From contig JBMYZL010000021.1 in the NCBI GenBank assembly GCA_049610385.1, positions 1 to 37,740 on the forward strand: a stretch of 37,740 bases of DNA. Reading direction: 5' to 3'. Shown piece after piece: positions 16,811-23,623 of the stretch. The position numbers and the translations under genes were made by a program. Under the pieces are notes generated by a model. That model ran no database searches and had not been told where the DNA came from. It saw only the letters and a list, made by a program, of their open reading frames with translations. This DNA comes from JBMYZL01 sp049610385. Its GTDB lineage: Bacteria; Bacteroidota; Bacteroidia; Flavobacteriales_D; Sanyastnellaceae. Numbering within the stretch: the stretch's first letter is position 1; each line of letters begins with the position of its first letter.

Positions 16811-16876
16811 TGACCAAATCGCGGTCGATGTTGGACGGATTCTGTTCTGCTGGATGCACCAGTAAAGTGGAAACTT
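16811..16876 (+). repeat. Dispersed repeat A, copy (full length, diverged)
   Basis: TGACCAAATCGCGGTCGATG to CACCAGTAAAGTGGAAACTTG spans the whole element with scattered substitutions. A perfect TAGATTTG (-7-like) lies just beyond, at 16881-16888, upstream of the small lipoprotein gene, but no good -33 partner is visible. Confidence 0.75.
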
Positions 16877-16935
16877 GAACTAGATTTGAAGTCCAATCGA
16901 TGCAACCGCGGTAAGCCTGGTGTCGTTTTTAACCA

Positions 16936-17121
16936 ATGAATAAAAAAATCCCAGTTTCTGTCTTTTGCGTTTTTGTACTCTCGGGTTGCACACGAGAATA
17001 TGAATGTTTGTGCGGCCAAAGTGGTCCTGAGCCTTATGTCTATATTGTAACCGCCCAAAACTTAGACGAGGCCACTGATATATGCTCGCCATTGGGGGCC
17101 GATTGTGAAGTGATCCAGTGA
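16936..17121 (+). CDS. Small Cys-containing lipoprotein (61 aa)
   Basis: A 61-residue protein with a lipoprotein signal ending VLSGC (Cys18), followed by TREYECLCGQSGPEPYVYIV and a Cys-containing tail (ICSPLGADCEVIQ). The four Cys residues of the mature part could form two disulfides in the periplasm or at the surface. The two strand-like segments and helix resemble small Bacteroidota lipoproteins of unknown role. It lies between repeat copies, just upstream of the Kunitz-type protein and on the same strand, so the two may be co-transcribed. Confidence 0.7.
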   Translation: MNKKIPVSVFCVFVLSGCTREYECLCGQSGPEPYVYIVTAQNLDEATDICSPLGADCEVIQ

Positions 17122-17159
17122 CGGCAGCACGAAAGGCATACGTGTCGTTTCTTCATGCT

Positions 17160-17435
17160 ATGAAGAGAACCCGTCATTTGCCACTTTTGGTCTTCTCTTT
17201 GGTCAGCATCTTCCTTGGCATCTCTTGCAGTCGTAATTGCATCGCACTCCTTTCGGAGTGCGAGTTGACCCCTGACCCTGGTCCATGCAAAGCCGCCATT
17301 CCAAAATACTACTTCGATTTGGAGTCCAAAGAGTGCAAGATATTTACCTGGGGTGGTTGTGGGGGGACTGTACCCTTTGAGTCGCTCGAGGAATGCCAGC
17401 AGTGTGAATGTTTCACTCGAAACGAAGCAAAATGA
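17160..17435 (+). CDS. Exported Kunitz/BPTI-type protease inhibitor
   Basis: A 91-residue protein with a signal peptide (about 1-22) and a Kunitz domain at about 34-84. The six Cys residues (34, 43, 59, 67, 79, 82) have spacings 8, 15, 7, 11 and 2, against the usual 8, 15, 7, 12 and 3 of BPTI; Cys84 could replace Cys82. The reactive-site loop reads GPCKAAIPKYYF: Lys44 follows the second Cys exactly where BPTI has its P1 Lys15, predicting inhibition of trypsin-like serine proteases. The core FTWGGCGG matches the family's F-x-Y/W-G-G-C. LGISC before the domain may be a lipidation site, though -3 Gly is atypical. GTG 17118 would add 14 residues overlapping the previous gene; ATG 17160 gives a proper signal peptide. 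Possible targets are host, predator or own proteases. Confidence 0.82.
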   Translation: MKRTRHLPLLVFSLVSIFLGISCSRNCIALLSECELTPDPGPCKAAIPKYYFDLESKECKIFTWGGCGGTVPFESLEECQQCECFTRNEAK

Positions 17436-17436
17436 C

Positions 17437-17484
17437 TTTTGGCCCAGGTTTTCGGCTTCTGTTCTGCTGGGTCCGAAATGCATT
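17437..17484 (+). repeat. Dispersed repeat A, partial copy
   Basis: The core TTCGGCTTCTGTTCTGCTGG and GTCC (17451-17474) matches repeat A. The 5' end is degraded and the 3' hairpin is replaced by GAAATGCATTC. It starts just after the Kunitz stop codon. Confidence 0.65.
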
Positions 17485-17581
17485 CTATCCCTCTGTTAGT
17501 CAGTAGATTGCATTTGAATTCAAAAGGAGCAGTGCCGTGTTGACTGAGGTTTTGGGTGTTGTTCAGCGAATGGAGCGGGGC

Positions 17582-17633
17582 CTCAGGAGTTCCTGAGTGG
17601 ATCTCAGGAAATCCTGGGTTTTAGCAAAGCTAA
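17582..17633. promoter_or_regulatory. Array of three short palindromes between convergent genes
   Basis: CTCAGGA-GT-TCCTGAG (17582-17597) is followed exactly 21 bases later by CTCAGGA-AA-TCCTGGG (17603-17618) and then TTAGC-AAA-GCTAA (17621-17633). The array lies between the Kunitz gene and the convergent gene at 17641. It could be a bidirectional terminator without a T-run, or paired protein-binding sites on one face of the helix. Confidence 0.5.
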
Positions 17634-17640
17634 CGGAAGC

Positions 17641-18189
17641 TTACGGAAACTGTGCTTCTATGACCTGTCCTTGCCCACTGCAGTAGTCAAGAACTCGCGC
17701 AACTTCAGCGCCATTGATTTTGACACGAGTACCCGATTCCGCTTTCAAAGAAATGTCTTGGTTGGCAGGAGAGGTGAAACGTCTTCCATCACTCAACTCT
17801 ACATCCAAAGGAGAGGTGGACCTGTTTTTGATGATAATGGGCAGAAGGGGCAAGTCGTACGTGACAGAAATTTGATTTCGTGCTAAATCAGAATCAATTA
17901 AAAGTCGTTCTCCGGGGTTTACAATTAATCGGGTTGTAGCCTCGGCTTTTAAGGGATAGGTTCTCAGTTGCTTCGAATTCACGCTATCCATTATGCGGAT
18001 CGTTGCGCCTTCAGATTCATTCTGGATAATCGCTGCAGCCGGTAAAAACGGAGCTGGTGCATCGTCTTGGCCTGGACCACCTCCGGTGAGGAGCCAAGAA
18101 CCGCCCTTTGGTATGGAAATGTTCACCACATCCTGACCAAAGGCATTCGCCGCCATTAACATTGCAATGATGAAGGTCATCAATTTCAT
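17641..18189 (-). CDS. Secreted protein of unknown function
   Basis: A 182-residue protein with a clear signal peptide (MKLMTFIIAMLMAANAFGQ). The mature part starts DVVNISIPKGGSWLL and consists of short beta-strand-like segments (ATIRIMDSVNSK, TTRLIVNPGERLLIDSD, LLPIIIKNRSTSPLDVELSD, GTRVKINGAEVARVL) typical of a jelly-roll or immunoglobulin-like fold. Only one Cys is present, near the C-terminus. No domain is recognised and there is no T9SS sorting domain. It stands alone on the minus strand between two repeat-A copies (17437 and 18451), convergent with the Kunitz gene. Confidence 0.65.
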   Translation of the reverse strand: MKLMTFIIAMLMAANAFGQDVVNISIPKGGSWLLTGGGPGQDDAPAPFLPAAAIIQNESEGATIRIMDSVNSKQLRTYPLKAEATTRLIVNPGERLLIDSDLARNQISVTYDLPLLPIIIKNRSTSPLDVELSDGRRFTSPANQDISLKAESGTRVKINGAEVARVLDYCSGQGQVIEAQFP

Positions 18190-18450
18190 ACGTTGAAAAT
18201 AATCACTTTTTTGCTCTTGTTGTTCACGAATTCTGCATTGCTCAGGTAGTGGCCAAAGACTGTCGTCTTGATTGGCTTCTGTGATTCACTGAAAGCGCGA
18301 AGACGGCGAGTATGCGGTGCTCGGGTGGTTTCCTTTGAGAAAAGGAGCAGAGGGTTGTTCTGTGGTGAGAACTGCAAGGGGCTCTTCAGGGGATTACTCA
18401 AGGTCAACCTCTTGAATTGACTTTAAATTCATGGTGTCTCGAGGGGGTGC

Positions 18451-18484
18451 ATATTTCCGCTGACTCCACAAGTAAAGTGGACTT
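18451..18484 (+). repeat. Dispersed repeat A, 3' half
   Basis: ATATTTCCGCTGACTCCACA then AGTAAAGTGGACTT carries the hairpin (CTCCAC ... GTGGAC) and the ATTTCCGC variant shared with the copy at 7493. The rest of the 389-base gap 18190-18578 shows no supported gene. Confidence 0.65.
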
Positions 18485-18578
18485 GATTTTGACAAAAAAG
18501 TTGTTGACAATTTTGGCCTTCCGCATTCTCCTTGAATGAGACTTTCGTCTTTCTTAGAGTGAGCAAAACACCTTATTC

Positions 18579-18980
18579 ATGAAAAAACGAATTCTCGGAA
18601 CCTTGCTTGGGTTCCTCGCCCTATTCGGCTTCGGTGCGATTTACTACGGTTTGTTGACAGCGGATTCAGCTGCAGCGCTGATGGCTGAATACGACAGCTG
18701 TCTCCATGCGCCCAATATGGGATTAATTGTGCTTGGAAATATCTTGATGGCCTATTTGCTTGTGTATTCCTTTGACAAAATGGGAGTCAATGATCCCAAA
18801 AGCGGTGCCTACCAAGGAGCGATGATCATGGCCATCGTTTTTGGTCTCTATCAAGCATTTGCTTTGGCCCAATACAGTTTTTACGATGCATCTTTCGCTA
18901 TGGTCGAGTGGATTGTAGGAATTGTTCACGGCATCCTGGGCGGCGCGGCCATTGGGGCTTACAATTCAAAGGCGGCCTGA
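18579..18980 (+). CDS. Four-TM membrane protein (DUF1761-like)
   Basis: A 133-residue integral membrane protein with four hydrophobic helices at about 5-27, 47-65, 79-99 and 108-128. The pattern IYYGLL near the first helix, the polar loop DPKSGAYQGAMIMAIVFGL and the final GGAAIGAYNSK resemble small DUF1761/DUF2177-type four-helix proteins, but the assignment is tentative. It has its own terminator (19001-19035) and is flanked by repeat-A copies on both sides, forming a one-gene unit of about 0.6 kb. Function unknown. Confidence 0.7.
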   Translation: MKKRILGTLLGFLALFGFGAIYYGLLTADSAAALMAEYDSCLHAPNMGLIVLGNILMAYLLVYSFDKMGVNDPKSGAYQGAMIMAIVFGLYQAFALAQYSFYDASFAMVEWIVGIVHGILGGAAIGAYNSKAA

Positions 18981-19000
18981 TCCAAAGCAACACCACATTG

Positions 19001-19035
19001 AAAGGAGCAGGTCATTGGACCTGCTCTTTCTGTTT
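19001..19035 (+). terminator. Rho-independent terminator after the 4-TM gene
   Basis: The 9-bp stem GAGCAGGTC (19005-19013) pairs with GACCTGCTC (19018-19026) across the loop ATTG, followed by TTTCTGTTTT. Confidence 0.8.
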
Positions 19036-19045
19036 TGGAGTCAAA

Positions 19046-19118
19046 CCACCAAATCGGGGTCGATGGTGTTTGGCTTCGGTCCTGCTGGGTCCACAAGTAA
19101 AGTGGACTTTACATGGGG
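19046..19118 (+). repeat. Dispersed repeat A, full-length copy with both hairpins
   Basis: Best-preserved copy. CCACCAAATCGGGGTCGATG opens it. GTCCAC (19089-19094) and GTGGAC (19102-19107) form one hairpin. The overlapping GTAAAGT (19097-19103) and ACTTTAC (19106-19112) form a second that cannot coexist with the first. It sits between convergent genes. Confidence 0.85.
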
Positions 19119-19135
19119 CTGGAGCCTCCGTCAAT

Positions 19136-20632
19136 TCAATTCGTGATGCAAATTTTCTGTGAAACGTACCCTTTATTGTATCCTAGGGCCAGGGTGTAGA
19201 AGCCAGGAGCAACGTTCAAGAGCAATTCATCGCCACTGGTCACATTGATCCAGCGCCTCGATGGACGACCTTGAGAATCGAACAAAGTCACTTCGTTCTC
19301 CACTTCGGATTCGGACCAACGAATGGTCAATGCTCCCGAAGTTGGATTGGGATGGGCTGAGAAAGAGGGATGTTGCGAGACTTGGTTTATCCCCACCGAA
19401 TGGGACTGGAAGCGATACACGCCACCACTACCTGCGTTAATGCCACCCGCTGACACATAACCAACTCCGGTTTGAGGGTCGTAGTCCAGCTCGTGGAATA
19501 CAGTGCCAGACTCCCCATAGACAATGATGTCCCAAGTATCACCACTGTCGTCCGTGTAGATCAGGACCCGACCTCGGAAACACCCGCTCGTGTTGTCTCC
19601 ATATGTTTCCGAAAGGCAATAATTTCCTCCTGCAATGAGAATCTCATTTTCGTTGACGACGTAGAGTTCTCTGAAATTGATGGGGCGACGGCCTTCGGAC
19701 CGCTTGATCGGATGGTCGATCACATTCCACGTTTCTCCACCGTCCTCGGTTTTGTACAGGTAGCTCTTCAGGTAATTGCTTCTGAAAATCAACCACCCCA
19801 CATTTTCATTGGCGAAGCTGATGTCACTGACCGAGTGTCCCGCGTACTCATATGGGTCGTTGACGAAGTCTTCCGGCCATCCTTCACTGTGCACCTCCTG
19901 CCAAGTCCACCCCCTGTCATCGGTTTTGTAAAGGGACCATTGAACTTCTGCGTGGGTCAAATCCAGGTCCTCGTCAAACAGCACCATGTAAGCACTCGTT
20001 TCGCTGACGATGCTGACGCCGTAAGCGCCCTGGAAGTCCATGCTTTCCGGCAGCTCCACTTCTGTCCAGGAATCCCCTCCGTCGGCGGTGACGGCGACCC
20101 AGGCCGTGCGCTCAAACCAGACCCCATTCTTGTCGAAGACCCCGACTGCGATGCCGTGGTCGTCATCGAAAAAGTCGAGGTCCTCGATGAGTTCGAACCC
20201 ATGCTGGGTGGGAACTTCGTGTTTCACCTCCCAGGTCGCGCCGCCATCCGTGGTTTTGATGATGGCGCTCAGTGGGGATTCATCGGCATAATATCCGGCT
20301 TCGTTCGAACACGTGGCCAGGCCCACCTCTTCGTCGAAGAAATGCAAGTTCCGGACATAGGTGAAGATGTCGCCCGAGGCGAAGTCATCGAAGGCACTGA
20401 GCGTGGACCAGTCATCCGTCAAAATGGATGCGCCATACACCTCCGCTTGAAAATCGGCCAGGTCTATCTTGCAGATTGCACCCAATTTGACTTGATCGCC
20501 CACCATGTCCACCGAAAGGGTATTAAGAAGCTCAAGGTCGATGGCTTCCTGATTGGCTGACCATTGGCTAAGGGTCGGTTGGACGATGCTCATCATGCTG
20601 ATGAGCACCACTGTGGGGGTGAATTGTTTCAT
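19136..20632 (-). CDS. Secreted BNR-repeat beta-propeller protein with T9SS sorting domain
   Basis: A 498-residue exported protein. ATG at 20632 (MKQFTPTVVLIS) gives a good signal peptide ending near TLSQ; an upstream start at 20662 would add ten residues. Five BNR/Asp-box motifs occur in the body (TTDGGATW, TADGGDSW, TDDRGWTW, TEDGGETW, TDDSGDTW), each on a beta hairpin of a propeller as in sialidase-like and Ycf48-like proteins. No sialidase catalytic residues can be claimed. The C-terminal ~80 residues (SFSAHPNPTSGALTIRW, VTLFDSQGR, APGFYTLALG) form a T9SS type A sorting domain. It probably acts on the surface as a binding protein. The gene is convergent with the 4-TM gene, with a repeat-A copy in the gap. 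Confidence 0.88.
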   Translation of the reverse strand: MKQFTPTVVLISMMSIVQPTLSQWSANQEAIDLELLNTLSVDMVGDQVKLGAICKIDLADFQAEVYGASILTDDWSTLSAFDDFASGDIFTYVRNLHFFDEEVGLATCSNEAGYYADESPLSAIIKTTDGGATWEVKHEVPTQHGFELIEDLDFFDDDHGIAVGVFDKNGVWFERTAWVAVTADGGDSWTEVELPESMDFQGAYGVSIVSETSAYMVLFDEDLDLTHAEVQWSLYKTDDRGWTWQEVHSEGWPEDFVNDPYEYAGHSVSDISFANENVGWLIFRSNYLKSYLYKTEDGGETWNVIDHPIKRSEGRRPINFRELYVVNENEILIAGGNYCLSETYGDNTSGCFRGRVLIYTDDSGDTWDIIVYGESGTVFHELDYDPQTGVGYVSAGGINAGSGGVYRFQSHSVGINQVSQHPSFSAHPNPTSGALTIRWSESEVENEVTLFDSQGRPSRRWINVTSGDELLLNVAPGFYTLALGYNKGYVSQKICITN

Positions 20633-20847
20633 TGAAGTAAATATCAAGTACAAGGGGGGCAATCTGTCTCACGTTTAGGGGTGAAATCAACGCCAAGTCA
20701 TGTTCAAAATCGCTATTCACGGAATGGATGCATTGCATGCACTTTGAATGGATCAAATCCAGTGTCTCAGCCTGTATTTGATGTGGTGATGGATCGCTAC
20801 GACCTCCTTGACTCATGGGTTTTGAGGTTTTGTCTTTCGCAAGCAAC

Positions 20848-20876
20848 AAAAAAGGCGAGCATTACTCGCCTTTTCC
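20848..20876 (-). terminator. Rho-independent terminator (minus-strand gene)
   Basis: AAAAGGCGAG (20851-20860) and CTCGCCTTTT (20866-20875) form a perfect stem around CATTA. On the minus strand it ends in a T-run, closing the gene at 20896. It can also act on plus-strand transcripts. Confidence 0.85.
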
Positions 20877-20895
20877 TGATCCAGTGGTTTTTGGG

Positions 20896-21336
20896 TTAAG
20901 TCTTTGTTACTCCCCCTTTCAATACCATGGCTATGCGCATCAACATGATGATGGCCAGAATTCCATGGAATACTGCTAGCAGTTGCGGGAAATCAGGCAT
21001 TGTAAGAATCAACCAAGTTGCAGTTGCGTTGATGATGAAGACTGTGGTTGTCAGGCGCAATGCCAGTGTTCGAATGGCCTCGTGAGAAAAATCCACTTCT
21101 TCAGGGACCCACGGGTACATGATAATTGTTTGACACGCGAACATGCCGATTGACATGATTTCCGCCATTCCGCCTTCTCCCGCCGCCAAACCAAGCAGGT
21201 TAAAAGTCATCACCATGCCTCCAAAAAGGAAGTATCCCAGACGTGCGTAAAATCCTTTTTTGGTCACTACGCCAAGCACCGCCATCGCAGTAAAGACTCC
21301 GGCAAGTATCACCGGAATCAACATTTCATTTTCCAT
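20896..21336 (-). CDS. Small multi-TM membrane protein, unknown function
   Basis: A 146-residue integral membrane protein with about four to five hydrophobic helices (about 5-25, 30-52, 60-75, 92-112, 117-138) and a polar loop containing YPWVPEEVDFSHEA. The start MENEMLIPVIL at 21336 was chosen; 21363 would add nine residues. A terminator follows directly. No family is recognised. It is transcribed away from the metalloprotease gene and towards the BNR protein gene on the same strand, but the 263-base gap and terminator argue against one operon. Confidence 0.65.
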   Translation of the reverse strand: MENEMLIPVILAGVFTAMAVLGVVTKKGFYARLGYFLFGGMVMTFNLLGLAAGEGGMAEIMSIGMFACQTIIMYPWVPEEVDFSHEAIRTLALRLTTTVFIINATATWLILTMPDFPQLLAVFHGILAIIMLMRIAMVLKGGVTKT

Positions 21337-21433
21337 AATCGTAAGTGTTTTGTGTTGGGACAAATTAAGCTTAGAATAGGGTTCGATGGCAGATGCTCAT
21401 TCCTAAGAAAGGAACATTATCCATGTTCATTCA

Positions 21434-21475
21434 TTTACCAAATCCGGGGTTGAGGGTGTCCGGCTCCAAGCCCGC
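21434..21475 (+). repeat. Dispersed repeat A, 5' part
   Basis: TTACCAAATCCGGGGTTGAG then GGTGTCCGGCTCCAAGCC matches the first half of repeat A, with one inserted C, and then departs from the consensus. It lies between the divergent genes starting at 21336 and 21726. Confidence 0.65.
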
Positions 21476-21610
21476 AAGGGTGGCTTCATTGCAGCGGAGT
21501 TCAAGGCCTGCCTCCACAGTGATCGTGACCCTGTGCTCGGCACCACATTGAACTTCCTTTCTTGGGCGGCCGACTTTATCGACTGCTTCGGCAGCAAGCC
21601 CATTTTCTGA
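21476..21610 (+). other. Possible orphan coding remnant downstream of repeat A
   Basis: In the frame ending with TGA at 21608 the bases read GGFIAAEFKACLHSDRDPVL then GTTLNFLSWAADFIDCFGSK, with codon choice like the real genes here, but there is no start codon or upstream domain. It begins exactly where the repeat-A match ends. It may be the 3' end of a gene whose 5' part was lost at the repeat. No family is recognised. Confidence 0.3.
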
Positions 21611-21725
21611 TGAAGCAAAGTTGGAACCACAGCGGCTCAGCATGCAGTTTGGAAGCGCTTCATGGCGGGGTGTCATGAAAACCAAGGTGAACAGCTTTAA
21701 TTTGTATGGCGACACAACTGTTACC

Positions 21726-23336
21726 ATGCGCTACTTCCTTATCGTGTTCTTCCTTGCCGCGACCGCCATTGCGAGCGCGCAAAGTCCCGCTCACGTCTTC
21801 CCTCACGAGTACACACTTCTTGCGATGCATGCGGATATCATTCCGCTGTCGGCAGGTGAAAAAGTGGCTCTGGCCGACGCCATCATCGAAGGTGAAGTGG
21901 TCGCTACACGTTCGTTTTGGAAAAACAACCGCATCGTTTCCACCCTCACCATCGCATCCGAAACCGTCCTTTACCACGTCGAGTTGATCGGTGGAGCCTT
22001 CCAGGACATGGGCGCGTTTTGTACCGGAGAGATGTACCTCAACATCGGTGCCAAGGGTACCTTCTACCTAATCGGCAGCCACGCTGATGGCTGGAAGCCT
22101 GCTTGCGGAGTTCAGTCGTATGAGCCGTTCGAACACGACGTTTTGACCATGGGTTTCAACCGCAGCACCGTCGAATTGAGCACGGACTGGGCAGCGGGCA
22201 ACGGCATGGAAATGTTGACCATCATCGGTACGGGATTTGGGGCCGACCAAGGCAACGGCTATGTCACCTTTGAGACCGGTGGCGGCTACTACGATGCGGA
22301 CGCAGCGGTCAATTTCAACTACACGGAATGGAGCAACACCTCCATCACGGTGGAAGTGCCGCAGGCCCAATCCAACCGCGTCCGGGTCATCACCCATGAT
22401 GGCACCACGCTCGAGTCCACCGATTCCCTGCACATCAGGTACAACCTCGACTCGGAGCCGTTTAGCCCCTACGGCTACACCCACCTCTACAACAACAACG
22501 GCGACGGCAGCTACCTCTTCTATGTCAACGAAGTTCTATTCAATGAACCTGAGCGCCTTGAAGCCGTGGAGCGGACGTTGGACGATTTTGTTTGCAAGAC
22601 CGGCGTGAATTTTCAACTCAGCGACGCCCCAACTTCGTTGGGCTGGGACCTCGGGGACGGGCAGAACACCATCTCCTTCGACACCCCGGACAACCCGCTT
22701 TCCCCGGGCACGGTCGGCTACTGCAATACGCTGTGGTGGAGCTGTATCCTCGACGATGTCACCTTCTACGTCGCGGGTGAAATTGACATCGTGCTCAACT
22801 CGAATTTCGATTACGAATACGGTACCGGCGACCTCACCACTGGCAACGCCAAGTTTGCCTATGTACTGATGCACGAACTCGGGCACGCCATGCGTCTCGG
22901 ACATGTCAACGAATGGGGCGAGAGCATGTACCCGTCTGTCACGGATTGGCCTTCCCAGAATTGGTTTGAACGCGATACGATTTCCACCAACGATCGCCTT
23001 GGCGTGCTGCAGGTCGTGGATATCGCTTCGACGTTCACCTTCAACGCCTGTGGCATTGCTGTGATGGAACCCCTCGACATCGATTGCGAGCCGACTGTAG
23101 AAGTCGCAGAGGGTGAAGAGACCGCGTCACCAGAACCCTATCCCAATCCGTTTGATGACTTCATCAACCTGCCAACCACGGCTGTTTGGACGTTGATGGA
23201 CATCACCGGTAAGGTGGTACAGCGCATTCCTGCCACAGGTAATTTCATTGCAACGGAAGGACTCCCAGCGGGGTGTTACTTGCTCCAATCGCTGGGTACA
23301 GAAGGGAACCAGACTTACCGGCTGATTAAAGAATAA
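21726..23336 (+). CDS. Secreted matrixin-like metalloprotease with T9SS sorting domain
   Basis: A 536-residue exported protein. ATG 21726 (MRYFLIVFFLAATAIASAQ) starts a clear signal peptide; upstream in-frame starts lack one. An N-terminal region (about 20-160) precedes an IPT/TIG-like immunoglobulin fold (about 165-245; LTIIGTGFGADQGNGYVTFE). The catalytic domain (about 250-450) carries the zinc motif HELGHAMRLGH with ligands His383, His387 and His393, base Glu384, and a following ESMYPS that supplies the metzincin Met-turn (SMYP). The end (EPYPNPFDDFINLPT, MDITGKVVQ, LPAGCYLLQSLG) is a T9SS type A sorting domain. The likely role is extracellular protein digestion. Confidence 0.9.
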   Translation: MRYFLIVFFLAATAIASAQSPAHVFPHEYTLLAMHADIIPLSAGEKVALADAIIEGEVVATRSFWKNNRIVSTLTIASETVLYHVELIGGAFQDMGAFCTGEMYLNIGAKGTFYLIGSHADGWKPACGVQSYEPFEHDVLTMGFNRSTVELSTDWAAGNGMEMLTIIGTGFGADQGNGYVTFETGGGYYDADAAVNFNYTEWSNTSITVEVPQAQSNRVRVITHDGTTLESTDSLHIRYNLDSEPFSPYGYTHLYNNNGDGSYLFYVNEVLFNEPERLEAVERTLDDFVCKTGVNFQLSDAPTSLGWDLGDGQNTISFDTPDNPLSPGTVGYCNTLWWSCILDDVTFYVAGEIDIVLNSNFDYEYGTGDLTTGNAKFAYVLMHELGHAMRLGHVNEWGESMYPSVTDWPSQNWFERDTISTNDRLGVLQVVDIASTFTFNACGIAVMEPLDIDCEPTVEVAEGEETASPEPYPNPFDDFINLPTTAVWTLMDITGKVVQRIPATGNFIATEGLPAGCYLLQSLGTEGNQTYRLIKE

Positions 23337-23623
23337 AGAGGGACTGCCAATTCAATGGTACCTCTATCAGAAAGTCCCGAGCATCTCCGGACGCTTTAAT
23401 CTAGAGGGACAATTTGCGATGCGGATTTGCTTATTCATCCAGCGGTGAAATGGGCGAACACCCTTTGATTAGAGCCCCTTTTGGGAGATATTCAACTTCT
23501 CCTGGATGGCAAAAACAATCAAGTGAAGGCGCTGGAGGTCTTGTGAGTTGTTCATATTGAAAGGTCTTAAGGACAGTGCCTTACATGTTCTTTATGAACA
23601 AGAGATCAAGTGTGAACAAGGAG

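Noticed and set aside
18186..18407. Minus-strand 73-codon frame just upstream of the secreted protein gene
   Set aside because: It is low in recognisable structure, without signal or domain, and its composition is unlike the real genes nearby.
133..19118. Repeat A as a CRISPR array
   Set aside because: Copies are hundreds to thousands of bases apart with genes between them, and no cas gene is present.
19472..20560. Long plus-strand frame opposite the BNR protein gene
   Set aside because: It is a mirror of the high-quality minus-strand gene, which has a signal peptide, Asp-box motifs and a T9SS domain.
23337..23423. GGGACT ... AGTCCC inverted repeat after the metalloprotease gene
   Set aside because: The loop is about 25 bases and no T-run follows, so it is not convincing as a terminator.
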